Below are positions 32,450 through 43,809 of a stretch of 64,000 nucleotides of DNA, in pieces (positions within the stretch are counted from its first letter, which is position 1; every line of letters begins with the position of its first letter). The notes under the pieces are model-generated. The model ran no database searches. It was not told the origin of the DNA and saw nothing but the letters and a program-made list of their open reading frames with translations. Both the position numbers and the translations under genes were made by a program. The stretch is from Cunninghamia lanceolata. Its lineage: Eukaryota; Streptophyta; Pinopsida; Cupressales; Cupressaceae. The stretch lies in contig BSBN01000254.1 in NCBI GenBank assembly GCA_027924645.1, forward strand, positions 11,612,001-11,676,000, read 5' to 3'.

Positions 32450-35400
32450 AGTTGACGATTGTTTTGATGCAATCATAACAATTAGTTAAAATTCAAATAA
32501 AATGAACCAAAACTGACTTGAAAGATATGAAGGAATGGGTTAAGATTCGCTTAATCCCAAGTTTAATATGGTCAGGTCTTGACCTATTGGGCAAATTTAG
32601 TTGTTCGATGTGAAGCTGTAATGTTCAATGGGCCTTACATAGTTTAGGCTTTCTTGTTGATTTACTAGACTCAAACTATCCAAAAAGATCATAAATATCA
32701 GCAAGTTGTTCATTCCTTTTGCATAAAAAATGTTGTTGTTCTGCAAAGCTTTAAATAGTTTTCTTGAATTATTGCATCTTTCTCCTCTTTTATATTATGA
32801 AAACTGTCTACTTTCAACTTATGCATGTTTCTTTCAAATATGAGACAATTTCCTTTAAATTTCTATGTTTTCATCTAAGTATTTTCAGATGGGTTGGGAA
32901 AAGTTAGAAAGATCTAATCTAGACTTCATTCATTCTACCAAAGGATCTAATTGTTCTATTATGCACTTTATAAATCATATAGTAACTTGATCAAATCCAC
33001 AGACAAAAACCTTAAATGTAAGTTTTGAGCATTTTCACAAACATACACTTAAGATTGCAAGCTCTAAGAGAAAATGTTTCAAACACAATGAAGAGAAAGA
33101 AAACACTTAGAAGATAGATGTAGAATTCTAGATTCAATTGTATTAGAAATAGATAGTCATATAAGATTTACAATGTCTGAATGACTCTTAGCTTCAATGA
33201 TCAAACTACAGCAAACTTACAAGCTTTACAGATACAGTAAGGAAGCTAGATGTTCCATGCATTCCTTATTACAGACACAGGCGACCTCCTTCTTCTATTC
33301 CTAAACTAAAAGGTTCTTGTATTCTAAATGTTATGCTTTTACAAATCTCTGCTGCTACAAATCTCTATGTAGCCCCTGTGTAAAGTTTTACAATGTAGAG
33401 AGGCACAATATATAGACTTTGATTGTCCTCAATATAGCTCAAAACCTTAGTTTAAACCTTGGTTCAAACACCTAGTTACACCATTAAATGCTAGAGAACA
33501 AGTCTCCCAAAATATCTCTGAGCATACATCCAATCTAGGTGAAATATGCCATTCTGGAAACCCTAGCAGCTTAATAATAACTTCTGTGGTCTGCTGCAAT
33601 AATGTCTTCAGCTGCATTTTGTCCTCATCGATGAAGACCCTTGACTTCCTCGCCCTTCATCCTTATCTTCCTCTGCTCCTGAGATTGGATTTCCTCCTTC
33701 GTGATGTCACCGCCATTATGTTTTAGCTCCCTCTCTAACTACAAACCTACAAAAATGGATAAGCAATAAGTATCATCATTTAGTAAACTTGCAAAAAGAA
33801 AAACAACTACCAAATCTAGTCGTGACTGTGTGAACGCATCAATCGGGCCCTAAATCCTTGAAAATCACATCTAAAAATGCATATACAGCACTTAGAAAAG
33901 TTGGGTCAACTATCGTTGACCAAAAAAATGCATTCAGGCCTCAAAATGCTTCAAAAACCTATCATTTTTGCCTTCCCGCCCTTTTCCTGTTTAAATCCAT
34001 GTATATTGATATACATGCCGGGTGTGATACATTGGTTCAATCGGATTTCAATCTTTTCAATTTCGCGGCCTGCATATCGCAATGCATATTGGTTTGTATA
34101 TCACGACATACAAACACAAAATATACAAGCACTTAACTCCAATTTATAACCTTTTCAATTCCACCCAATGTATAAATGCATGTGTTTTCTAGATATTCAA
34201 TTCGGATGTGATACAAGCATTTAATTGTATTTTAGACTTGTTTGGGTTTCGGCATGGATAAACTGTTGCATATCAGCTTTGTATGTCAAAATATACAAGC
34301 CGGAACTATACAATGATTTAACATTGTTTAACAATCACTTCAGGTCTGCGTTGTATAATGTCTTTGTATATCCTCAATATACAAAGCATAAAATATGCAA
34401 GGATTTAACTATGCCCAATAAATTTTTAGGTTCGCCGCATGTACATAACACTTGTATCTCGCCAATATACAAGCCAAAAATATACAAGGACTTAAGCTAT
34501 TTTAATAGACCTTTCGGGTCTGGTGCTTGTATATTACGAGCCTTGTATCCTTTAACTTGCATGTTTCACTTGTATGTAAAAACATACAAGTGCCAAATAT
34601 ACAACCATTTAACTCTGTTTAATAACCCCCTCAATTCCGCCATTGCATATTCGCATTGTATATAATTCTAACATACAAGCCCATGGATATACAACGAATT
34701 AACCGTGCTTCATAAGATTTGAATTCCATGCAATGTATATTGCCAATGTATATTTTACCTTGTATGTCCAAATATACAATCACCGAATGTACATTAATTT
34801 AACAATGTTTAATGACCTTTTCGAGTCTGCTATGTATGAAGTGCCTTGTATATTTTACCTGCCAAACATACAAACATGAGATACAAAGCGGATTTAAAAC
34901 ATCAATTTATTTTAACCTAAAACCACTTCGGGTCCATCTTGTATGTATATATAAACATTTATTAAAATGCATACAAGGAAAAAGACATACGATCGGCCTT
35001 GTATATGAAAGCGATATACAAATGGCAATGTATGTAACATATATAACGACTCAACATGAAAACAAATAATGTATATGCAACCCGATTGCAAATGCGACTA
35101 AGTATGAAACGACCTTGCATATACAAATGACCTTGTATATGAACAACGATATACAAAGGGCGTAGCATACAAGTGAACTTGCATACAAAGGACCTTGTAT
35201 ATGCAACCCGATATACAAACAGGCTTGTATATACAAACAACAAACCCCTCTCATGTACATTTTACCAAAATGATCATAACTTGCAAAATATGGCAAATTT
35301 TAAGATGGTTCAAAAAGCAACCCTAGCTCATTTTCACAAGGAATCCAACCATATTATGGACTAGTAGTGAAAATGCATTTTTTCTCTATTTTTAACAAAG

Positions 35401-35532
35401 TTTGCAATTTTAACTCTCTTTTTCCCTTTACCACCAAGCAAAACAACACACACAAAAGCAAAAGCAACAGCCACAGTAGGGGTTCTCGTTTTGCTAAGGA
35501 GTAAAATGGGGCGTGTTGTGAACAACACAACG
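32450..35532 (-). repeat. 5' LTR of the gypsy element
   Basis: 3083 bases, aligned with 6939-10022. Its terminal bases have changed (AG instead of TG at the left, CG instead of CA at the right on the plus strand). The TATACAAG-type array lies at about 33870-35240. Confidence 0.88.
33870..35240. repeat. TATACAAG-type array, second LTR copy
   Basis: Same unit order and spacing as 8380-9740. Motif cores are largely conserved between the two LTRs, while the linker bases show more changes, many of them C/T or A/G. Overlapping short frames here are repeat by-products. Confidence 0.72.
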
Positions 35533-37016
35533 CCTCCCAAAATGTAGGATGTACTCATCTCATAGGTCTTTAAACTGCATATGAGGCAACAAACACACAA
35601 AACAAAGCAAGCACGCCAAAACACACACTTTGAGGACATGGAGAAAACATGGTAGACAACCGATGGAGTGTTCCTTTTTCCAGGTTCATCATCATTTTAG
35701 GCACATTACAAACACACATCGATGATTGTGCTTCACCACAACAATCACCGAAGACACTCTTAAGGGTTTGGTTAGTCACAAAACTGCTCTCTGCCTCCAC
35801 AGAGGACTTTTGAAAATGACAAGATGATGCAATCTACTCCGAGAAATTCACCATCCCTGCCTCCATAGAGGGCTTAAGATAATAAGGATATATGCGATAT
35901 CCTACCTCCATAGAGGGCTTAAATGATTGATTGCAAATAAATTCAGAGTACAGGATGTACTCATCACACAAGTCTTTAAACTGCACCTAAGGACAAGCAC
36001 ATTACTAACATCTACAACAAACAACCTACCTTATATATGCCCCCACCTTAAGGTGGTTGATATCAGGTATCGATATCAAGCACATTAAGGTAGGAAGAAA
36101 ACACAGACTTTCGCAAAGCCCATGCCCCCCAGAGGTGACATGTACTTTACGATCGCCAAATGTTCCCACAAACACATCCCTACAAGAAACATGTTTGTGT
36201 CAACATAATCATCATCAGGAACATCAATGCATATGATTAAGCACACAAAGGGCCAAGGTTATACCACAAATTTAGAGTTTGAGTATAACCGTGGGGCTAC
36301 ATCATGAAGATCTCTGAATTGAGTACCACTAAGGGTAGATCAAAGGACAAACAAAGTGCACAGAGCATCAGTATTGTTATGATTTGTAAATGAGATAAAA
36401 ACATCATCACATTCACTACATGGAAAGAATGAGTGCTTGAACTAGCCAAGCATCGGATAATATATACAACCCCATCATCATATTAGGAACTAAGTCCAGT
36501 TTTTTATTTCTTGCAAAAGGGATGCTAGGTCTGCATTAGTACAAATGTTTTTCATCATCTGCCCGCTAGATAGAAACACTAGAGGAAGGGAAACAATAAA
36601 TAAGAGAGGAAAAACAAGTGTCTTAGAGACAGTCATGTAGCAGGATGCCCCCAAGTCACCAACTATAATGCTATGTCCATAAGACACAACACACAACAAT
36701 GAAATCAGAGAGAGAGGCAATATAGAAAAATGACGATACAAATAGAAGGTCACAATAGAGGCGGTCTCCTGGTATCTTGGACCTTACAAGAGAATTAGGA
36801 GTCATCCCAGGAGGCCTAAACAACACATAACACATTACAAGGGAAACACATCATGGGAGAGATAAAGGGTTAGGGATATTTACTTGTATAATCTTTGTGC
36901 TAAGTCTCATCATCAAGTAAATCATTAAGGAGGTCATCATCTTCCCAAATTTAAATGCTAGAAAGGGGTATAGGTTGTTCCATTTGTATGTCTAATGTAT
37001 TTTGATAACTTCCCAA
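35533..37016 (-). other. Element C internal sequence, right of gypsy
   Basis: No supportable gene. The first 60 bases repeat the left gypsy flank. Three copies of a CTGCCTCCAYAGAGGRCTT motif occur near 35795, 35856 and 35910; CCTC...GAGG makes each a small hairpin. The minus-strand frame at 36753-36490 is short and unsupported. Confidence 0.45.
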
Positions 37017-37595
37017 TCATTGAAGGGACAACAAAGGATGGACCTCAACATAAGTATCATTTCTTAGTGGACTAGGTGGGTTATGAAATTGTTCCTTGTC
37101 CACATCAATCATTTTGATTAGGTCAGGATAATCAAAATAGTCTTGTGTTGTCTTGATGTCATCCACTAATGTTACATTTTGTTTACGAGGATTATTAGAA
37201 TTACTAGAGTTGTCCCTAGTCTTCTCATGTGAGTTATCTAAATGCTCAGATGTAGGAGTAATAGGGTAGCTCATGAATTCATCATTGCTCTCATAGTCAT
37301 TGTCAATATCATCTCCATATGTTTTAGCTATCAATTCCAAACTATTAAGAGAAGTGTCATGCTCTTCATTCAAAGTGTGTTTTATCAATTCTTCTACTAC
37401 CCAAGGGTATGTATTGATGAGAGATATGAAGTTGTTAAGATTAGATACATAGTCAAGGATTTCAAAGGAAGAGGACACAAATATATCCTTGTTGTACTTA
37501 ACTTTTATATAGGTAATGACATGAGGATGCGTGCTAAGAAATTTGTAGAGATTTTCAATTTTGTGACATATGCATGTAAAGATTTCAAAGTGCAT
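37017..37595 (-). CDS. Hypothetical 192-residue protein in element C
   Basis: The longest frame in the C internal region outside inserted elements. The N-terminal half is hydrophobic/helical (ENLYKFLSTHPHVITYIKVK, WVVEELIKHTL); the C-terminal half is acidic and Asn/Ser-rich (ESNDEFMSYPITP, NSSNSNNPRKQN). No known domain. Its first 30 codons fall in the tandemly duplicated segment and reappear near 39490 with changes. It may be a remnant of a Gag-like gene or a chance frame. Confidence 0.25.
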   Translation of the reverse strand: MHFEIFTCICHKIENLYKFLSTHPHVITYIKVKYNKDIFVSSSFEILDYVSNLNNFISLINTYPWVVEELIKHTLNEEHDTSLNSLELIAKTYGDDIDNDYESNDEFMSYPITPTSEHLDNSHEKTRDNSSNSNNPRKQNVTLVDDIKTTQDYFDYPDLIKMIDVDKEQFHNPPSPLRNDTYVEVHPLLSLQ

Positions 37596-37740
37596 TGAGA
37601 GGACATATCCATGAGTGCCAAATCAGATTTTAAGAGCTTTTCAAAGAGAATGCAAAAGACAAGTGCAAAACTATATGTGAAAATGACCTAAAATGCTTGA
37701 TTTTTTGTACTTTTTCAATGCAAATAAGTGAAAGCAAAGG

Positions 37741-38400
37741 TGTTGTAAGGATTTTGATCAGAGGAAGCAAGTAATATATCTGATATCAATCCAATACAGC
37801 TATAAGATCCTTCACAACACACTCCTGATGGAAATCTAAGATGATGATAAGTCAAAATATACTGAAAATGAACTAAAATATGCGATTTTTTTTAAAATAT
37901 CAATGCAAAAGAGCATGACAAAAGATGTTGTGAGGAAAATGATGATGATCAACAAATTATATCAGTAATAACAACCACCTAATGCCAAAAATTCTGTCAC
38001 AACACACTTATAGTGCCACTTAAGGTCAAACCCTAGTGAAAATATAGCAACAATAGGCAAATTTTCATGATTTCTCAATTCCAAGACCTAGAAAAAGGGG
38101 TGTTGTAAAGAATTTTAGGAGGTGCAGAAAATAATGGCAATGACATCAGTCACCTCAATCCATAAAATTTGTCACAACACACTTGGAGTGCAAACTATGC
38201 CAAACCCTAGGGCAAAAATAGCAAAAATGTGTAATTTTTCACCAAATTTTCATTATAAGAGGCTAATAACAAGGTGTTGTAAAGATTTTTAAGAGGGGCA
38301 GTAGATAATACCCCTAATATCAGTCAATTAGTGACAAAAATATTCTTTACAACATTCCTATAGTGCAAAATTAGAGAGTCGATAAGGCCAAATTTAGTGA
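37741..38400 (+). repeat. Four-copy satellite, about 175-base unit with inverted arms
   Basis: TGTTGTAAAG-type starts at 37741, 37926, 38101 and 38275. Each unit ends about 100 bases later in CACAACACAC-type sequence (ACAACATTCC in the last), so arms GTGTTGT and ACAACAC face each other. A second set from the duplication starts at 39633, 39821, 39996 and 40170. Confidence 0.75.
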
Positions 38401-38413
38401 TAATCGATGTTTT

Positions 38414-38738
38414 TGTTGGTGAAAAAAAATATTTTCACTTTTATATAAGTTAATTAGGGAGATTTTTTTTTTGTATTTTGAGCCTTGTGACATGTCATAG
38501 GCTTTCTTTTCTCTTGAGAGAATTGTGACATGTGTCACATGCTTTCTTTCCCCACTTTATCTATTCCTTGACAGTGGTTTGTATATCCTTTGTATTTATT
38601 TTTGAATAATGCAATGGGAATATGAAGCACTAATTCACACATCCATTTGGCTTTTGCAATATTTTCTTGCAGCTCTCTCTTGTAGAAAATTTCTAGTAGA
38701 TGATCTTGGCTCCTTTGAGTCCTTGTATGACTCTAACA
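38414..38738 (+). repeat. Extra copy of the short-element LTR
   Basis: About 325 bases, TG...CA, preceded by GTTTT and followed by a decayed primer site TGGTATTAAAGC. A copy of 40309-40631 made by the tandem duplication, not a separate insertion. Confidence 0.8.
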
Positions 38739-40308
38739 TGGTATTAAAGCTCCAGATCTATCAGTTTCTTCTCAAATTAGAGAGTGTTTTAGCCATGACC
38801 ATATAAACTATGCATCATGGAGCAAAACAAACCTCACGGTTTCCCTCAGATGGTGTCAAAACCCCTATTTTCATATAAGGTAGTCTTTTTTTTATGACAG
38901 AAAATTTTTTGGGCATTTTTTAGCGGTTTGATTTTTTGTGTGCAGAAAAAATCCGTATGACCACCTTGATTTCTGTGCCAAAATTTCTATACAGCCACCT
39001 AGATTTTTGTGTCAGATTTTTTGTACAGTCACCTCAATTACCGTGCCAAATATTTTGAGCCTATTTTGATTTTCAAGCTGCCTCAATTTATGTGCCGCTT
39101 AATTTCTATCTGCCTTGATTTCTATGCCGTTTAATCTCTGAATCTGCCTCAATTTCTATTTTACATTCATGTGCAGGCCTAATAAGGCAGTTTTCTTCCA
39201 GAGGCCATAACTTGAGCATAGAGACTTAAAAATTGGCAAACAAAAAAGCATTGAAAAGCTGGTTCTGAGTACTATCTAGTAATACTTGTCTTTTCCCCAA
39301 ATTTTTCTGTCTAAAATCTATTTTTTCTGTTTGAATTCAAGGCATCATTTCTGGCTTCCAATCTCCATTTTTGCACCCTAACTTGTACATAACTTGTATA
39401 TAGGTAATGACATGAGGATGTGTGCTAAGAAATGTTTAGAGATTTTCAGATTTTGTGACATATTCATGTAAAGATTTCAAAGAGCATTGAGAGGACATAT
39501 CCATGAGTGCCAAATCAGATTTTAAGAGCTTTTCAAAGAGAATGTAAAAGACAAGTGCAAAACTATATGCGAAAATGACCTAAAATGCTTGATTTTTTGT
39601 ACTTTTTTAATGCAAATAAGTGAAAGCAAAGGTGTTGTAAGGCTTTTGATCAGGGGAAGCAAGTAATATGTCTGATATCAGTCCAATACAACTATAAGAT
39701 CCTTCACAACACACTCCTGATGCAAATCTAAGATGATGATAAGTCAAAATATAGTGAAAATGCACTAAAATATGCGATTTGTTTTTTTTAAATATCAATA
39801 CAGAAGAGCATGATAAAGGATGTTGTGAGGAAAATGACAATGATCAACAAATTATATCAATAATAACAGCCACCTAATGCCAAAAAATCTATCACAACAC
39901 ACTTATAGTGCCACTTAAGGTCAAACGCTAGTGAAAATATAGCAACAAGAGGCAAATTTTCACGATTTCTCAATTCCAAGACCTAGCAAAAGGGGTGTTA
40001 TAAAGAATTTTAGGAGGTGTAGAAGATAATACTAATGACATCAGTCACCTCAATCCATAAAATTTGTCACAACACACTTGGAGTGCAAACTATGCCAAAC
40101 CCTAGGGCAAAAATAGCAAAAATGTGCAATTTTTTACCAAATTTTCATTATAAGAGGCTAATAACAAGGTGTTGTAAAGATTTTTAGGAGGGGCAGTAGA
40201 TAATACCCCTAATATCATTCAATTAGTGCCAAAAATATTCTTTACAACATGCCTATAGTGCAAAATTAGAGAGTCGATAAGGCCAAATTTAGTGATAATC
40301 GATGTTTT

Positions 40309-40631
40309 TGTTGGTGAAAAAACATATTTTCACTTTTACATAAGTTAATTAGGGAGATTCTTTTTCTATTTTGAGCCTTGTGACATGTCATAGGCTTTCT
40401 TTTCTCCTAAGAGCATTGTGACATGAGTCACATGCTTTCTTTCCCCACTTTGTCTATTCCTTGACAATGGTTTGTATATCCTTTGTACTTATTTTTGAAT
40501 AAGGCAATGGGAATGTGAAGCACTAATTCACACATCCATTCAGCTTTTGCAATATTTTCTTGCAGCTCTCTCTTGTAAAAGATTTCCAGTAGATGATCTT
40601 GGCTCCTGTGAGTCCTTGTATGACTCTAACA
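40309..40631 (+). repeat. 5' LTR of the short element
   Basis: 323 bases from TGTTGGTGAAAA to GACTCTAACA. It contains two CTTTCTTT blocks and a TGTATTTATTTTTGAATAA-like region. The PBS follows immediately. Confidence 0.87.
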
Positions 40632-40643
40632 TGGTATCAGAGC
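40632..40643 (+). promoter_or_regulatory. Primer-binding site of the short element
   Basis: TGGTATCAGAGC directly after the LTR, the plant copia-type initiator Met tRNA site. Confidence 0.88.
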
Positions 40644-42832
40644 TCCAGATCTGTCAGTTTCTTCTCAAATTAGAGAGGATTTTAGCCATGAGCATATAAA
40701 CTATGCATTCTAGAGCAAAACATACCTCACGGTTGCACTCAGAAGGTGTCAAAACCCCTATTTTCATATAACACACTCTTTTTTTGGTGATAGAAAATTT
40801 TTTGGACATTTTTTAGGGGTTTGATTTTTTGTGTGCAAAAAAAATCCGTATGACCACCTCGATTTCTGTGCCAAAATTTCTATACTACCACCTCGATTTC
40901 TATGGCAAATTTTTTGTACAATCACCTCAATTTCCGTGCCCAAATTTTTTGAGCCTATTTTGATTTTCAACTTGCCTCAATTTGTGTACTAAAATTTTTT
41001 AAATCTACCTCAATTTTTTTCCCACTTAATTTCTATCTGTCTTGATTTCTGTGCCGTTCAATCTCTGAATCTGCCTGAATTTTCATGCTACATTCATGTG
41101 CAGGGCTAATAAGGTAGTTTTCTTCCAGAGGCCATAATTTGAGCATACAGACTCAAAACTTGGCAAACAAAAAAGCATTGAAAAGATGGTTCTGAGAACT
41201 ATCTAGTAATGCTTGTCTTTTCCCCAAATTTTTTCTGTTTGAAACCTATTTTTTCTATTTGAATTCAAAGCATCATTTCTGGCTTCTGAGCTCCATTCTT
41301 GCACCCAAAAAATTAATTTTTTAAAAACAAATAAGCGTTGGAAAGGTATCAGAGAGCTCTACACATCCATCTATGTAATTTTTTAAGATTCAGCCCCATC
41401 TTTTATTCAGTTTGTCAATTTTATGGCTTCTATTGGATATCCTAGACATTCTCCCTCCTGGAAAGGTTCTATTTGCTTTAATAGGATTTTGTTATCAGCA
41501 TAAATCTATTTGCATGTTTTGATCTCTATCATTTTGAGGAGGTATCATGGGTTTTGCCACTCATCCTTCTATGGTCAATCTGATTAAGGACAATTATGAG
41601 TCCTGGGAAAGAGGCATCCTGATACATCTCAGGTGGCTACATCTTTTGCTCATCTTTATGGGCTCATACCTGAACCAGAGACACCTATGAAGAAATCTAT
41701 TTGGGGTAACAATTGAGATCATTTTGTAGGCTTAATTTGTACCACTGGTAATTATGATATTCCATGTGATCTTCCCATCTGAGAGCCCACGCACACTTTG
41801 GACAAAAAATTGGGAGTTGTATGGAGACCCTCATGTCTCACCATTTCCAAATGATCCTATAGCAGATTGTCTCATTATACTTGATGATGCAGATAATATA
41901 CCTTATGATGATGATACTTTAGAGGAGCTTGAGTATATGGCATGTCTTTAATGTTTAGAGACAGAGACCTCTCTTGCTCCATCTTCTCCTCCTATTGAGA
42001 TGACATCTTCTTCATCACCTATTACTACTTCATAATTTAGTGTTGCATCATCATTGGCTTCTAGTAATTCTATGCAATAGGTCAATATCAGTCTTTCAAA
42101 TCCACCTCATTGGGAATTTTATCTTGTAGACATATCATCCTTGTTTGTGGAGTTTCACATTGCTGATTTAGAGGACACATTTAAGGGTTTATCTCTCTTG
42201 TTTGATGATATCTCAATTGGTTTGCATCACCACCTTCATCTACTATGTTTCCTGATGCAGTTCAGATCATATCCTCTCTTGGTTCTTCTTCTCTAATTGG
42301 GCAAACAATTTCTATTTTGGAGAAGACATATTCTCCCAGTATGAGGTCACTTGAGTTGCATTTAGAGGCACACATTTCAATATGGATTCCATGTTCATCC
42401 AAGATGTGGGAATGGCTTCTACATTCACCAGTGGATTTGTTTCTTCCAAAAGGGAGAAATGTTGTTTGCAGATAGTGGATTGGATTCTATCTTCAAGATC
42501 TCTCCATTGGTTCTAGAGCTTCTTCTTGGAGGGGATTCATATTCTCTATTCGCTCTCTCTTATGGGGGGGTACTCATGATTGTACTCTTGTGATGGATTC
42601 ATTCCATGGGGGGTCTTAGTGTCCTTCTTTCGTCACATGTTCTTGTACTTTCTTTTTATTTTTTCTCTCTTTTGGAGAGGAGTTTTCTGCCACTAGGTTT
42701 TTCTCCTTTTCTCCACCTTATGAGAGATTCCTGTTGTTCATGGGTACCTAACATGGCCTTTGTTGCCGGGACCCATCTTTCTTTCTTTTTTTTTTAGCTT
42801 GTGTAATCTTCCTAAGTTGCACTTATGGGTGG
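40644..42832 (+). other. Inner region of the short element, decayed coding
   Basis: No intact gene. A 65-codon frame at 41754-41951 and a 76-codon frame at 42245-42475 (PVDLFLPKGRNVV) are leftovers. The latter matches PMDLFLPKG in the minus-strand fragment at about 53520. 42540-42780 is T- and CTTT-rich. Confidence 0.5.
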
Positions 42833-43158
42833 TGTCAGTGAAAAATCATATTTACACTTTTACATAAGATAATTATGTAGATTCTTTTTCTATTTTGATC
42901 CTTATGACATGTGTCATAGGCTTTCTTTTCTCTTGAGAGCATTGTGACATGTGTCACATGCTTTCTTTCCCCACTTTGTCTATTCTTGGATAGTGGTTGT
43001 GTATATCCTTTGCATTTATTTTTGAATAATGCAATGGGAATGTGAAGCACTAATTCATGCATCCATTTGGCTTTTGCAATATTTTCTTGCAGCTCTCTCT
43101 TGTAGAAGATTTCCAGTAGACGATCTTGGCTCCTGTGAGTCCTTGTATGACTCTAACA
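42833..43158 (+). repeat. 3' LTR of the short element
   Basis: 326 bases from TGTCAGTGAAAA to GACTCTAACA, followed by GTTTT. It is closely similar to 40309-40631 with scattered changes, so moderately old. Confidence 0.87.
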
Positions 43159-43809
43159 GTTTTGCAAGCCCTAGGTTTGAGATCTTGATGTAAAATTATA
43201 TATGAATGTTTTTCAAGATTATATATGATGAAAATTTCATTCTCTCAGATTTGAAAATGATTTTCATTCTCTAACATGCAAAGTGCAAGTGCGAATCTAT
43301 TGAAAAATTAATGAAAATGCTAGTTTTTTGTTGAGATTTTCTATTCCAAAATACAAATTTTTGAAATATAAATGCAAATTTGTTCTAAAATGCAAGACTA
43401 CATCCAAATGGAAATTTGAATGAGTCTCTAAAATTAGTATAAAAATCTAAAACAAGATTTTACCTACAAACCCTAGATTTTAGAATTATTAGGTTATATG
43501 CAAAATTGACAATTTTCAACAAAACCCTAGCAATTTTATGATGAAAATGCAATTCAAACTAATGATTTTTTTAATTTTCTACAATTTAAATTAGATCCAA
43601 TGCAAAAATAATTATTTTTATGAAATTCAAATTAATTAATACAAAATAGAAGCCCTAAAATGCAATTTGTTTTTCCAAATTTTCAATTTTTTTGTAAGTT
43701 TTCCAATGCAATAAGATGAATGACTATATGAATGAATGAAATCACTATAAATATGAAGAAAAACACTTAGCAAGGTGCAAATAAATCTAATAACACAGGT
43801 TCACCAAAA
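43159..43809 (-). other. Element C leader region
   Basis: AT-rich, no gene seen. On the minus strand TGGTGAACCTGTG follows the right C LTR after three bases and starts with TGG, so it is a weak candidate primer site. Confidence 0.35.

Larger units (their letters stand above)
6939..35532 (-). mobile_element. Tat-like Ty3/gypsy retrotransposon with 3.08 kb LTRs
   Basis: Minus-strand order: 5' LTR 35532-32450, primer site, gag, [copia insertion], protease, an extra RNase H, reverse transcriptase, RNase H, integrase, 3' untranslated region, 3' LTR 10022-6939. The target duplication CCTCC lies at 6934-6938 and 35533-35537. All genes carry stops or shifts, so the copy is dead. The very long LTRs, the two RNase H domains and the Gag type fit the Tat group of plant gypsy elements (family knowledge). 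No clear polypurine tract is visible next to 10022. Confidence 0.9.
37500..39388 (+). repeat. Tandem segmental duplication, unit 1
   Basis: Matches 39389-41306 over its length (period about 1891, e.g. AGGTAATGAC at 37511 and 39402). The unit contains C flank, a four-copy satellite, a whole short LTR (38414-38738), its primer site and about 640 bases of the inner part of the short element. It was therefore duplicated after that element inserted. Confidence 0.85.
39389..41306 (+). repeat. Tandem segmental duplication, unit 2
   Basis: Second unit of the 1.89 kb duplication; it holds the intact 5' end of the short element. Unit 1 joins it through about 10-20 filler bases (near 39379-39399). The right end, GCACCC at 41306, is where homology with unit 1 stops. 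Substitutions and small gaps separate the units. Confidence 0.82.
40309..43158 (+). mobile_element. Short non-autonomous copia-like LTR element
   Basis: LTRs 40309-40631 and 42833-43158, primer site at 40632, and exact target duplication GTTTT (40304-40308 and 43159-43163). The inner 2.2 kb has no RT or integrase. A short frame at 41754-41951 and Ser-rich remnants near 42000-42480 are decayed coding. The 3' inner region resembles the degenerate copia fragment at 53133-54560 on the minus strand. Confidence 0.9.

Noticed and set aside
36490..36753. Minus-strand frame with hydrophobic stretches
   Set aside because: Short, no homology recognised, in non-coding element C sequence.
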